Of a stretch of DNA of 64,000 nucleotides, positions 1 to 12,300 are shown piece after piece. The translations under genes were made by a program, and so were the position numbers. The notes beneath the pieces were generated by a model. That model saw only the letters and a program-made list of their open reading frames with translations. It had not been told where the DNA came from and did no database searches. This DNA comes from Clitopilus passeckerianus (Eukaryota > Basidiomycota > Agaricomycetes > Agaricales > Entolomataceae): positions 144,107-208,106 of the forward strand of contig CALYLX010000103.1 of the NCBI GenBank assembly GCA_944990035.1. The letters run 5' to 3'. Within the stretch, counting starts at the first letter, position 1. Each line of letters begins with the position of its first letter.

Positions 1-1773
1 ACCGATGATCTCATTGGGTGAGTCTGATGAAGATTGGCCTGGGTGGCCCTGGGAACGAGGCATACCGGGCACGGGCACCCTCCCTTTTCACCTCGGATGA
101 GTGCCATAACAGACCTAATACCAGAAATGTGTGAGATCGTCAATCCAGCGGGGGGTGTATCGTAAAATTGGTACTTACTGCTCCTCATAATCGGCGGCAA
201 GGATGAAGATGAAAGGGAAGAGATGCCGAACTATACCATCTCCGCACTTAACCCAACAGCCAGTCTGTGAATTTTGCGCAAACTCCTGGAGCATGACACG
301 GAAGGATTCGTGCCACACGGCCTTCTTGTAGTCAACAAACCGTGCTTTATGATCTTCGCCTTCGTCTGCGTTGACCTTTGTTAAGGCATCAGCCTGTAGC
401 GAAGATTGCAGAATAAGTAGGGAGTACGAACCAGTGGGAGCCAGCCGACCACTTGAGTTGAGCCCCAACCAGCACCATTTCGCACGTGGCGAGGAAGTTG
501 GGGGCAGTGCGCCATGATAGGGTATCCCTTCTCTGTGCCGAAAGACGACAGGTGGGTCTTATCAGCATAGAGAGTGATCGCAAACGGCTTAGCGCTGTCT
601 GGTAACTGTGACTAGTAGGACCGGATTCAGTGAGATTTTGCGTCTGTTTTATTTGTGAGACGTACCTGTATGTCCCATAACCGCTTCGCCGTCCATGGCT
701 CATCAATAAAATGGACCCATTCCTCTCCATTCCATCTTGCTACCTTCTGAGCATCCCATTCGAATTGAGGTGCGAGAAAGGGATCCTGAACGAGGTCTGT
801 CATGTACTCCCACAGAGATCGGCACCAGAAGTTGTGGTGCTTTTCTTCTCCTTTGTAGGTTGCTGTAACAAGGTGTTTCTCAAACTAAATTACCGTCAAA
901 ACATTAGCTCAATTCTTACAAAGATTGAAAGTGTCTCACCGGTGTCAACGTAGCAGCCTCCCTTTCCCATAACTCAATTACCTCACGGTGATTCTTGACG
1001 CAGATATTTTCGTTCCCTTTCAAAACCTTATCCAGCATCCTATCCATCTGCTTGTTTGACAGTTGTGATTCCAGTCCGATCTCACAAAGTACGAATTCCG
1101 CCTCCGAGTGGAAATGTTTCCAGGGCTTTGAGTCCGACGGTAGTAGATGCAGTTTTGGATCGCGCCTCGACTGGAACTGATCGAATGTTTCCTCTTGGGC
1201 TGGGCGCTTGCTTTTAGGGTGGTATTCGGTACGAACTGCATCGTTCTCCGGAGACAGTATTGAGTTGCTTTCAGACGTTCTGGAAGCTCCTTGAGCTACT
1301 ATGTCGAAGTAGAAACATAAGTCGGAGGCTGTTCATTCTAAGGGGCTATACTGACTTGGAATTGGTGGCTCTCTGAGAGCGGAATCGTTTGGTATCTCGC
1401 TGTCTGTAGGCGGCTCCTGATTGATATCCCATGTAGATGGTGACGCGCCAAGATCTGCGACGCCAGTGCAACCATCTATATGTGCCGTTATTATACCTTC
1501 ATAAAATAGAGAATCCGCCTCACCTGATATCTCGCTGTCTATTCGCCTTCGCTTCCTAGGACTCTGCAAATTTATCTGGAGAGCATGAAGGCGTGTAGAT
1601 TGCTCGCGATCTTCGTACTCCTTGTCCTTCTGCCTCCGAAGAACCTTCTGTGCGCAGTCGGGGACGTGTCGGCTGATCCACTGCGGCGTAACGACCTTTC
1701 CACAATGCTCGCAGATGTATTTTGCGGGTTGAGATCTTGACGCTTGTATTGGCGGCTCAGGCTGGTTCTCCAT
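1..1773 (-). mobile_element. Plavaka-family (CACTA-like) DNA transposase, 5' part, runs off the left edge
   Basis: This is the N-terminal part of a Plavaka-type transposase, a DNA-transposon enzyme common in Agaricomycetes. The first exon (start 1773) carries a C2HC zinc finger of the form CEHCGKVV...HVPDC, then a low-complexity stretch. Later exons, joined by GT-AG introns, give family blocks in the right order: KHFHSEAEFVLCEIGL near 1100, FWCRSLWEYMTDLVQDPF near 810, EEWVHFIDEPWTAKRLWDIQ at 666-730, ITLYADKTHLSSFGTEKGYP near 540, VVGWLPL, VWHESF, CGDGIVR and ILAADYEEQ near 180. The last exon (1 to about 105) reads SVMALIRGEKGGCPCPVCLV and continues outside the window. Intron phases at 606-665 and 394-431 keep the frame and I see no stop in the joined exons, so this copy may be recent. 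Family membership rests on remembered motif blocks; terminal inverted repeats were not found. Confidence 0.85.
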
Positions 1774-2090
1774 TCAAGGCGGGGGATAGAGCATGGGAAA
1801 CAGGATATATTGGTCAGAGCCTACTTAATACACTGTATACTTGCGGATGACATGCATATTACGGGCGCTGTAATGAGGACGGTGGGATGTTGTTCACGGT
1901 AGCGGATGGTAGCGGTTATGACAGGTTACAATCTGGCCTCAAGTCCGAAACCCGAGAACAACCGAACCGCAACGGTCACAGCCACTGAAACAGGGCATTA
2001 ATCAAGGTTGTAACCCTCCGGGATTGGCTACGGTCCAGTCAGTACCCATCATGATCCCGGCCAAGACCCGAGGCCGATTATAACCACTTT
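1774..2090. other. Intergenic, no gene seen
   Basis: This stretch lies between the transposase start and the first recognisable BCS1 sequence. It contains no P-loop or other coding similarity that could supply the missing front of the ATPase. The breakpoint of the truncated ATPase must lie at or just before 2090. Confidence 0.5.
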
Positions 2091-3151
2091 TGGGTTTTTC
2101 CGACATCCCTCTCTCAATCCCAGCTAGACGATACGCAATTGAGCAACATAATCAACGACCTCCCAGAGAAATGTATCGCACTAATGGAGGATATCGACGC
2201 GGCATTTACTCAGGATCTAAACCGAGACGCTCCGAAGGATTCCGAATCTTCGCCGATGATGTTCAGGAGAATGGGCAAGTTCGGTGGCTCCGAAAACAGG
2301 TCAGTATCTTCCATCAAAATCCTACTACACGGATAATCAGTACCGGGCCTAATGAATGCCATAGAGTAACCCTCTCAGGACTCTTGAACGCTCTCGACGG
2401 CGTCGGCGCACACGAAGGCAGAATCCTCTTCGCCACAACGAACAAGTATTCCTCCCTTGATCCTGCACTCTGCCGCCCTGGCCGCATGGATATCCACATC
2501 GAGTTCAAGAACGCCAGTAAATGGCAGGCAAAGGAACTTTTCAGGCGATTTTACCACCCCGAAGACTCCACTCTCTCCAGCACCACCGAACCCCCTGCTC
2601 TTGCTCTTGCCACTATCAAGTCTGAATCAGAGAAGCCCGGGCCTATAGTGGACGCTGGTGCGGTTGAGAATCAAGAACCGCAACCTCCATCGGACGAGCC
2701 CTCAGTTACGGTTCTCAGCGAATGGCTCTCCCCAAAAACTCAAACTCCCGCCGTCTCTTCTGATGACTTGCACGCACTGTCAGAACGATTCGCAGCTGCG
2801 ATCCCAGACCAAGAGTTCTCTATGGCATGTCTGCAAGGCTATCTGATGATGTACAAGACCCGCCCTCAAGCCGCTCTGAGTCAGGTGGGTGCATGGATCG
2901 AGAAGATGCGAGCACAAGCTGAGAAAGCGGAGGAGTTGAAGAAGGCAAACGTCGAAGAGAAGACGGTGTTGCTTTCGCCGGTCTCATCTGAATGCGCGAC
3001 AACTGACGATGAGGCTGAGATTGTATTAGAATGCGAGAGTTCGATAGGGGAGAAGGATGACCAGGAAGTTCCTGAAGAAGGAAGACCCTGCAGCAGTTGT
3101 CGCAAGACTCCTAAAAGGACGGGAACGCTTCCTTTGCCATTGGCGTCTTGA
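2091..3151 (+). pseudogene. BCS1-like mitochondrial AAA ATPase, 5'-truncated
   Basis: The fragment belongs to the BCS1 subfamily of AAA ATPases, whose founding member inserts the Rieske protein into respiratory complex III. Exon one (to 2299) encodes LSNIINDLPEKCIALMEDID, which holds the Walker B motif. A 65-base GT-AG intron (2300-2364) follows. Exon two gives LSGLLNALDGV, ILFATTNKYSSLDPALCRPG (sensor and arginine-finger region) and, after a low-complexity insert, the lid sequence FSMACLQGYLMMYKTRP. The tail runs to a stop at 3151. The BCS1 N-terminal domain and the Walker A P-loop, which should come first, are absent; upstream is noncoding and then the Plavaka transposase. The frame of the remaining part is open. 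I infer a 5'-truncated, probably non-functional copy; a distant upstream exon cannot be excluded. Confidence 0.7.
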
Positions 3152-3377
3152 CGAGAAGTTTTATGTGGGTAGGATCTGGTTTCTAGCGTTCTGAAGTGGA
3201 CATTGCGACAGATTATTGATGGCTTGATATATTAGTTTAACCTACGGATATCTTGATAATAGTTCATCCATATGCATATGATTTCTTGTACATTGCCTGC
3301 CTGAAGCCCAGTGGCGGGGTCATTGCACCTCACAGTAACGCGACTTGTGCTAAAGGTTTGAAGGGGGATGTATGGCG

Positions 3378-3729
3378 TTACTCCAAACTATAGGTATTCT
3401 TCTCCAACTACGGGAAATCAGCCCCGGAATAATCAATTCTTTGACATGCAGCATACCTCAATCTCAAGTTCCTTCCTCACCCTGTACTCTTCATCCGCCT
3501 TGATTACGAGATGGTAGTCATCCAAATCCTCAATGATAAAGCTCGACTTCTCATTGAGAGTCAGTAAAATCTGCTTCACCGCGGGATCACTTCAAGAACC
3601 CGTTCAAAGCAGCCTCTAACACCAAAAGCGAGCAGACCGACCACATGAACAATACCCCTGAGTTATCAGAGTCAGCTAAGTGCCACCACTGTCAAAAACT
3701 CGAGTCTAGATACCTTTGATAGCCCGCAT
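3378..3729 (-). CDS. TFB5: TFIIH subunit TFB5 (GTF2H5/TTDA homologue)
   Basis: This small gene was assembled from four exons, two of only 16 bases. Exon 1 (3714-3729) encodes MRAIKG. Exon 2 (3642-3657) continues VLFMC. Exon 3 (3457-3589) gives DPAVKQILLTLNEKSSFIIE, then DLDDYHLVIKADEEYRVRKE. Exon 4 (3378-3407) ends with LEKNTYSLE and a stop. All introns are GT-AG and the total of 195 bases gives 64 residues, close to the usual TFB5 length. The start MRAIKG, the CDPAVKQ box and the IEDLDD segment are family hallmarks. TFB5 stabilises the TFIIH core used in transcription initiation and nucleotide excision repair. It is transcribed divergently from the ribose-5-phosphate isomerase gene. Skipping the last splice would give a slightly different tail ending at a nearby in-frame stop. 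Confidence 0.9.
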
Positions 3730-4124
3730 CTAGACCTACCGAGACGGGTTTAGAAGTCCAGATGATGGCAAAAGTCAAGCTTCAAGCACGGTCGTCGGAG
3801 TTTTCGCACTGTTTGTCGAGTTGCTCGTCATTGGAGAGCGTGTTGACCGTGATCCGTGCCCATGCTAGCCACACTCGGCCGATGTCTGAATCCTCCGAGT
3901 TCATGTTTGTTGGCTCGGGTTGTTTCTCAGTTACACCCTTTCTCAATCCACCAACGACTGTGCCAGCAGGTAACAACAACCGTTAAGCCACAACGATTTC
4001 AGAGAAGCCCTAGTTTCAACCCCGGCGAAAGGTAAGTTTTGATTTCGAACGGGATTTCCGTCGCTGCTTTCTGGACTGCATCTAATCTTTCCATAGTCTT
4101 TCCCGAATATCTTTCAGAAGAACA
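3730..4124. promoter_or_regulatory. Divergent promoter region between TFB5 and RKI1
   Basis: About 395 bases separate two start codons that point away from each other, so both core promoters must lie here. I recognised no specific factor site. Short ORFs in this stretch look like chance. Confidence 0.5.
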
Positions 4125-5348
4125 ATGGCAACTGAAGCCGTACAGACGTACCAGAAAACCTTGAGCGTAATCGAGTCATCGAAAAGACTGGCGGCCTACA
4201 CGGCGGTGGACCAGCATGTAAAGCCGGAACACAGGGTGCGTCCAATTTACACCCATGAACCCACATAATCAAACGAATCCCTGCATTAGATCATTGGTAT
4301 TGGCTCAGGTATGAAGATCCCAAATGAATTATTCGCACTCTGAACAAGCCCAACAGGCTCAACGGTCCCCTATGTCGTCGAACGGATCGTCCAACAAGGA
4401 ACCCAAGTCAACGCAAACCGTGTCTTCATTCCCACTGGTACATCTAACCCCTCCTCCTACCCATCTGCTGCATTACTCACATCTCTCAAGGCTTCCAGTC
4501 AAAAGAATTGATCATCTCGGCTGGACTCACATTAGGAGATATCGATGCCTACCACCAAATCGACGTGACCATCGACGGCGCAGACGAGGTCGACCATAAT
4601 CTCCACTGCATCAAAGGCGGAGGTGCATGCCAATTGCGTGAGAAGGTTCTAGCGGAGGCTGCAAAGACGTAAGTGAGATAGCTTCTTCTCATTTGGCCTT
4701 TCATTGACCGGCTCGAATTCTCCAGCTTCATCGTCGTTGCCGACTTCAGGAAGAACTCCGAAATACTTGGAACAACCGTGCGCCCCAAGATCTCATCAGC
4801 TGCTACAATTCTCCCCTGATCATCATTCATTCACAGTTCGCCCTTGGTGTCCCAGTCGAAGTCGTTCCCTTCGCCTATGCCTCCGTCTTACGTACTCTCC
4901 GTGAACAGGGCTCGCCAAAAGCAACTCTTCGTATGGCAGTGAAGAAGGGTGCTTCAATCTCTCTCCAATATTTTCCGTGATTCTAACTATCGTGTATTAT
5001 AGCCGGACCTGTGGTCACAGATAACGGAAACTTCGTCATCGACGCCCCATTCGACAAGGAGTACATGCGAGATCCCCCCAAGGTCCTTTAATACCCTTAG
5101 CCCCTCGGGCCATCCTGCTGACGACCTTGAATTGGAACAGGTCTTGCAACAAATCAAACTCCTCACTGGTGTCGTTGAAGTTGGTCTTTTCTGCAACATC
5201 GCAAGGGCTGCTTACTTCGGCAACGAGGTAATTCATTCTTCTAGCCTTTCAACCTAGGCTTGTCACTGATGTTCCTGTCAAATAGGATGGCAGCGTTACT
5301 ATTAAGAAAGAAGATGGATCTGTCCAGAATATCAGTGGCTCCCCATAG
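4125..5348 (+). CDS. RKI1: Ribose-5-phosphate isomerase (RpiA type)
   Basis: The enzyme interconverts ribose 5-phosphate and ribulose 5-phosphate in the non-oxidative pentose phosphate pathway. Nine exons join in frame: 4125-4235, 4290-4308, 4357-4437, 4491-4668, 4726-4777, 4837-4948, 5003-5082, 5141-5227 and 5286-5348, in total 783 bases or 260 residues, the normal eukaryotic length. Visible family motifs are the phosphate-loop sequence IIGIGSGSTV made across a 19-base exon, [13 protein letters not shown] with the catalytic-site aspartates, [32 protein letters not shown] and the C-terminal [14 protein letters not shown]. All splice sites are GT-AG. The start is the first ATG before the conserved block; the stop follows ISGSP. 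The gene looks intact. Confidence 0.95.
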
Positions 5349-5468
5349 TGGTTATCTTTAGCGGTTATCTAGCCTTCCATTCTCATGGCCGCAATACTAG
5401 AGAATGATATAAAGTAAAGCATGTTTATCTTGCATGAATATAGCAATCGTGAATAGAACTCGCCAGAC

Positions 5469-5938
5469 TCAGTTATAACTCTTGTCCAACACATTTCTCG
5501 CCCTCGTCTCCCCATTATCCAGCCGAACCCAAGTCTCCACACCATCACTTGGATCTGGGGATTTGAAGGCGAGGTTCCGGACGCCATAACCCCAGCCATC
5601 GCTCGAATAGCCGTCATACCTAAATTTCTCTCGGTCAGCCGCATAGTACTGTTCTCGTCCTGCTCAGGACCCCACCAGTCCCATGGATTCTCTCCGAAGT
5701 GAAGGTCGGAGAAGACAGTAAGCTTACAAGTCCCATCTGGCAGAAAGATTATCCGCTCTTTGTGAGGGTACGTGTTCAGAACATCCTTTGCATTGGAGTG
5801 GCCTATGGGAATGGAATACTCTTGATTCGCCTACGTTTAAGCCAGGAGCCAAATAGTAGAGATGGGAAACTCACGTAAGGGTGTTCCGTGGACAGCCTAA
5901 GGCGCAATGAGCAGCAGTCCAAGCACAATTGACTTCAT
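5469..5938 (-). pseudogene. Dcr2-like metallophosphoesterase remnant with internal deletion
   Basis: The middle carries KERIIFLPDGTCKLTVFSDL followed by HFGENPWDWWGPEQDENST, the start of a calcineurin-like metallophosphoesterase domain as in fungal Dcr2-type phosphatases (SDLHFG supplies metal ligands). Directly after it, in a shifted frame, comes AADREKFRYDGYSSDGWGYG and then VETWVRLDNGETRARNVLDK before a stop at 5469-5471, which resembles the extreme C-terminus of the same family. The roughly 200-300 residues that should lie between, with the GD and GNH metal motifs, are absent. A candidate signal peptide MKSIVLGLLLIAP (start 5938) runs into an in-frame TAG. Together these indicate a dead gene with an internal deletion. 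The family assignment is firm for the N-terminal block and reasonable for the tail. Confidence 0.7.
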
Positions 5939-6326
5939 GGAAGGGCATAACTATCAGCTCAGAACCGAGGTCCTTCAATAATTGTTAGAACAGAAGCCTA
6001 GTATGTGCATCCGGGAATGGTAGGACCACGAGTAGCCTTCAGGATGATGTGGTGGGGGTTGAGAAGGCCGGGCGACACACGTGCGACGATCCTCAGACGA
6101 ACATTTGCATTGATCGGAAGGATGTGGGCTTTCCAGAGGTACTTCGAACTTCAAAGGCCAAAAGTCAGTGAATTTGTCTGCATTAAGGCCTAGATCCAAA
6201 GGATGCAAGTACAACTAGGTAAAGTTACAAATTGCGTTTTAAGTGAGTATCATCCGTGTTGTTACATTCATGTTGCGGGTATCTATCGACAGGGTATTTT
6301 GCGATATTGTGAGCAAAAAGTGGCAA
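5939..6326. other. Intergenic, no gene seen
   Basis: Short ORFs on both strands overlap each other and show no recognisable motif. The stretch includes the 3' flank of POL2. Confidence 0.4.
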
Positions 6327-9300
6327 TCACCAAGAAGATAGCGAGTACTGCGCGCGTTCCTAAGAGAGAAGACAATCAGTTCTGCGTTCGTTCGCGAACA
6401 AAAGAAATGTACCTTCAAGCGAGCAAGATTGTGCACCGTTGCAATGTTGACAATGATCCTCAACCTCCTTTTTGCATCAGCCTTGTTAAGAGTGGGGATC
6501 AAGGTTCCTGAACAGCGACAATACATTGCGACGTTCTCCGGCCGTATCTGCTGGCATTTTGAACATCGGAGGTCTTGCTGGGCATGTGTTCGCTCGATAT
6601 TTGACACCATTTGCATCAAGGCGAATTCGATCGTAGTACGGTCGTACTCGCCCTGGCAGCTTGTGCATGTCCATTTTGGCCGCGTCGAGGAGTTGTCGGG
6701 CATCAAGAACGGATCTCGACAGAAGTCGAAGTCTCGCAACATATCGCAATGTCGACAGGGAACATTACTGAGTTTGAGGGGCTCGCACGGATTGCGGAAG
6801 ATTGCTTCGGTTGCGAATTCCCGAACATCAATGAGCTCGAGAAGGTTTCGCTTGAGAAGCCCCATCTCGACCTCGTACTCCTTCAACAGGCCAAACGCTG
6901 CGCAAACGAATTTGACAAGTTCGAGGACGGGATTTGAGAGGTGAAGGTAGGAGCCAGGTCGCACGGGGAAGTGGAAGGCGCTTTCGGGATCATCGTGCAT
7001 GAGGGAGTTCTGATAGCTTTCTTCCGCCCCATTTACCAACTTCAACAACTTCCGGGTGAGTTTGCGTCCCAGGAAGTCTAGTATGAGTTCCCCCTCCTTC
7101 TCTTTCCCTGAGTCCTGGGGTGTTGAGCTCGGTGTGCCGTTGAGGAGGGGACGAAGCGGCATCCTTCCCGCTCCATTGGTCTTCTGCTTGATCTTGAAAA
7201 GTTCGACAATGAAGTATTGTACGGCTGTATGGAACTCGTCCTGAACTCCAGGCGGGAGGAAGTCCTTGATATTCCAGCGCATTTCCAACGAGAGGACTTT
7301 TGGAGGTTCGACTGCTAGTGGATCTTCGCAGACAATACCACCCATGTTGGCTTGATCCATGAAGAGAAGGAAGTCATAGAACCGGTCTGTTCTGAGGTAG
7401 ATGTGCTGGAAGAGTCCATCTGAAGTGACAGCTGTTGTGATGTATGTTGCATACGCGTGGGCTGTCCCAGGTGGTTTGGATGTTGCAAGGAGAATGTGGC
7501 CAAAGTCGGCATAAACAACGTGAGAGCCTAGACGCTTGAATTCAGCTAGTAGCTGAATAAAAGTCTTTCTCATGAGGCCATGGATGAACCGGTGTAGACT
7601 CGTGTCGTACATGTTTGAGGCGCTTGAGCTGATCCACCGCCAGAAGTGGTCAATCGCGAGAGAAGCGGGGCTTTGAGAGTTGTGATGGATTTTATCAACG
7701 AGCCAGGACTTGACCATGGACTTGAGGATGCTAAACATTTGAGTTGAAACATTGGATTCACCAAGTGTCAGATCCCTGGGTGCCTCTCTGTTTTTATACT
7801 CGTCAAGAGTATGGGAGACCGAGTCGAAGGCCGTAGCACCTCCGTTTCCTTCCAATTCGTTCACCATGACTGATTGAATGACCGAATCGACGGCCAGATT
7901 GCGTAGGGTGACCTCCAAGCAAACATTTGCATAACATCCAGGAGACATAAACTCGGTTTTGGGAAAATCCTCCGTCGGTCGGCTGTCGTTCTCGATCCCG
8001 CCCAGGTCCGGATTCTCTGTTGCCGACCACCAGAGCACCATGTCTTGCTCGGTGAGACGGCGGGCGAAACTAAAGTCTGCCAGGGTCAGGGGCTGGTCGC
8101 CTTCTACATGGCCAATGGGGACGTCATAATAGTCGGCCAGCGAGGCCAACCGATCAATCCATCCACCCATGGCGAGATAACGCCCGAGCATCTTGGCTCC
8201 AACTTTGGATTGCCACGGGAACACGTCAAGGCTATGGGGACTTTTGGCCTTGGGCATGGACAAGACGGGGAATTTGGAGAGCTTTGGAAGTAGTCGATCG
8301 AAGTACGACTGATCCTTTGAGGACGAGATCACGACAATACAGGATTTCTCCTCGTATAAGCTAAACTCTCGTGAGATTGCTTTGAGAGCTGCCGAATCAG
8401 TATTATGGTAGGTAGTGACGAAGTCAAGGGTATCAGGGTATGTGATGGAGGTGCTGTTGAAGGTTTGATCCCGTACGAGCTCTAGGTATTTGTCCTCGAG
8501 GCGGGATATGGGTTGTCGGCGAGTCGCAGGATCAACCACATGTACCTTCACAGGACCGGTGGGGAAGAATGTAGCAAAAACGTGGAGAGGTGCGTTGGCG
8601 GCACAAGCATGGTAAAGGTGAATATATTTCCCTTCACCTCCAGAAAGGTAGCTTGACTTGCTTGGGGTCATCATCGCTCTTGAGAGCTGGTTGAGGTCAA
8701 CACCGGTTTGCTGAGCACGACTGAGGGTCACTGTAGGGTCGTCTAATACGCAGGTCTTGCCAAGTTTGAATATACCACGAACGTAGAGTGGGACCTACTG
8801 AGCGTTTAGGCACCAGTCTTTGCTCAGAGCGTTAATACTCACCTGCTGTTCGAACACGCCATCAACAGAGGCATCGTTCGTTAAGTTTATGAAGTCTTCT
8901 TGCATCTCGCAGTAGACATCTTCACGAACAGATATCTTGTAGAGATTGTGACTGGGGAGGCCACGGGGAAGAATCCGTGTAACCTCTTCGAAGGTATAGT
9001 GCTCTGAGCGCAAGAAGTGATCTTTCTTCGCCTCCTTGAGCTGAATGTAGAACTCCCGAGGAATTCGTAAAGGAAGAGGGACTAATTCCGAGTCGATGGA
9101 GAGCCAAAGTATGAAGCGTCCAGGGATTGGACTGGGGCGAATCTGCACAACATCCCATCTAAGGTGTGCACGGTTCCTCGCTGTTGTTTTGAAGAAGGAT
9201 GATGAAGCTTCTTCGGTTGCAGTCGTCCTCGTTGGTTTCATATAATTCTTGAACACGGTGCGACGATATAACCTGACGAAACGCATGTATTCCAGTTGGT

Positions 9301-12300
9301 GATCTGGCCGATTCTCCTCCGTATATTCCTCGTCGGCTTGATTCGTGCGCTTGGTCTTGACAGTGGCAACCTTGGGGCGAAACTTCTTAATGCTGCCATC
9401 CTTTTCGCCGAAATCTTCCATGTCGGCGGGAGTCGTTTGAGAACTGCCCTCACCTCCACTCCCGAAGAAGTCGGTCATTTTGTTCTGCTTGAACTTGTCA
9501 ACAGCACCCGCTACACGGCGGTGTAGCCAGTCGGGATGCTTGACTCGAGGGACAGGATTTGAAACCTTCTGCATGGCAGCGGGGATGGTAATGAGTTTCT
9601 GTATGACGGAGCCCAAGCGCTCGATGTAATAGTCCCAGTCGAGGACGGACCGTAGGTCGAAATTGACAAGTCCGCTGTCCTTGAGCCATTTTCGGAGGTA
9701 TGTGCGTTTGATGGACTCTTCAGCAGAAAAAATGGCCACAGGGACAGCTCGTTCTGTCACTGGAGCCCCCATGGGTTTGGCGGAGATGATGAATCTACAG
9801 GCCAAGCCCTTGTCCTTCACCATTTGATCTCCCAAGAATTCTGCCAGGCGCTTGGCAGTACTGATAGATGTTGATTTTTGGCCACCGTATTCTGCAAGAG
9901 TCTTCGACATGCTCCGGTTCTCTGCGATCAGCTCGACGAGCTCCTCATCGCCCAAGCTGTCCGCCTTGCTAAACAAGACATCCAACCACTGGTCGGCCAC
10001 CTCGGCAACGGCCTTGTAGCATTCTTGCGTGGTCGTTCCCAGCAAGAACTTCTCGAAGATCTGGGATTGGAAAACCTTGATGAGCTGGAGCTCCCCTCGA
10101 CGCTTGACCTCGAACCCCTTCAATTCGGCAAGGCTGCCATCGTCGTTAAACACGGCATATCGCTTTTTCAACAGCTTATCTTCTTCTTTGGACGAAGGCA
10201 GGATCATGGCTTTATATGGCCCATCCAGCTCGAAGAAAATGGAGTTCTCGCTGTGAACCTCCCATTGCCCGGATTCGGCACTGTAGTCGTGATATTGGTG
10301 ATTGGTGAACTGGTCGTAAACGAGGTGATTGAGCATCGTGCAGGGGTATGAGAAGCCAATAGATTTTCCGTTCTTCAACTGGAACTTAAAGTTTTCGGGG
10401 AAGACGCCAGGAAGCATGCACCAGATACCATCGGTATCCAGTTCCAATGGTCGACCTATCTGCTCCACAAGAGCTCGTGCCATCTGAATGATCGTGGCAC
10501 CAGTCAAGCAGGTTATACCGGCCATTTCCATGGAGTGCCACCGTGCACCTTTCCTCATCACGTAACCGTAGAATGAGTTCAGGATACACTTATGAGCCAG
10601 TTGTAATGAGTCATAGACCACGATAAGCTTCTTTGCTTCGTCAACCTCGGCGATGGAGCCACCTGAGCCTTGGATGTTGTCGAGATTCTTTTTCCATGTC
10701 TTGTGAAGGCCCTTGTACTGGTACCGTCGGTCACGGAACCGACGCACAGTATCGACGTAGAATGGATTCTCCCGTTGACAGATGATGGCTTCGCGGGTTT
10801 CTACGCGGGTGTCTTTCGTCTTCTTGTAGACTTTCCGTGAGTAGTCGCCCAACCGTTTATGGAGCAACGCGGACTGCTCAGCTTCTGAAAGGTCAGTGAA
10901 GCGTCTGGAAGGGCCACCCGGACGTTTGCTAGGGAACGTCTCTTGATTGAGGGCGTGACGAATCATATTGTATTCGTCGCGGTGGGCGGGGAAGAACTCT
11001 CCTCTCCAGGCCCAATTCAAACGACGATCACATGTCTTTCCCGGGCGGTTGTAATCGCAGACGGCGCAAACAGACTCGTCAACCATGGAATCAGGCTGGA
11101 GTCGGTTTGACAACATGATGTTGGGGTACATGGCGGCGACGTCCAAATGGTAAATGAGTGGGTTATCCACGCGCTTGGGGTTATCTCGCATGAGTTCTAA
11201 AGCCGACTGAATAGCCGCCTTGACTTCGTCATAGTTGGTAACATCATCCATAGAGGCCTTGGACTCCTCGACGACGCAGAAGGTAAGTGCGGCATCCAAT
11301 TCATCAATCAGCTACAACGCAACGGTTAATGGCCGCTCAATTAAGGAAGAGGTATACATACCTGCTGTACAGCTGATGGGACAATCTTGAAATCGGTGGC
11401 GATGTCGCTCCTGAAGACGCCAGCCTCAAGTGCCTCAACATGTCCTCCAACATATGTTTCTGACGCAAGCAGATGTCCTTCATACATGTTCCCGTGTGCC
11501 TCCTCGTGTCGATTTGGCATGATAATCTCTCCTCGGTAGGCTTCGACCTTGCAAAATGATTAGGCCTCTTTCGCTCCATGAAAATTCTTGAGCTCACTCA
11601 CCATCAGAAGTGTCTCGCACAGAGTCCCACTTCCCTTCCGCAGGACCTCGTCAGGATTTAGAGGAATAATGTTGCATAGAGAGAAGATGAAAGGGTTGAC
11701 GTATTTCATGTAGAGGTAATAGGTAGCAACAGCGTCAGAAACGGAGTATTGGGCGAGGATCTGGGGTTGTTCGACGGCATATCTACGAGACGATTAATTC
11801 AAATGGCTTGGCTGGATCCATTGCCACTCACGGTGTCATCAATTCCGGATCGAGTTCAATTGGGTTATACCCCAATTTGGCAGTTGTGACTGCTTTGAGG
11901 CCTTGACTGCCTTGAGGTAGATAGGAATCACGCTTGACCCATCTGAAGCAGTCCATGTGTACGCAAGTTCTGCTTTTGTATTCGTCTTCGTTGTCTTTAG
12001 CGAAACCAATTTCTTGGAACATGTCGATTCCATTGACTTTAGATCTTGCATCAAGGAAAGGGAAATCGAAGAAGTCGCCGTTAAATGTGGCCATTACGGT
12101 CGGCTTTACGTCTTGGAAATGTTCGAAAAATCTCTTTATAAGACCGGCCTAGAAATTGTGTAAGTATCTGTATCCACTATTGAGGGATGTTGTAGTTGTA
12201 CCTCGTTTGGCTCGTTGAAGACCGTGAATGGCCCTTCATACCCTTCTTTGGGAGTATACTCGAAGTCTTCAATGTCTTCACCGACTATCTCGCGATTGGT

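Noticed and set aside
1780..1900. CACTG near 1830 as a CACTA-type transposon end
   Set aside because: The orientation is wrong for the right end of a minus-strand element, and no inverted partner is visible inside the window.
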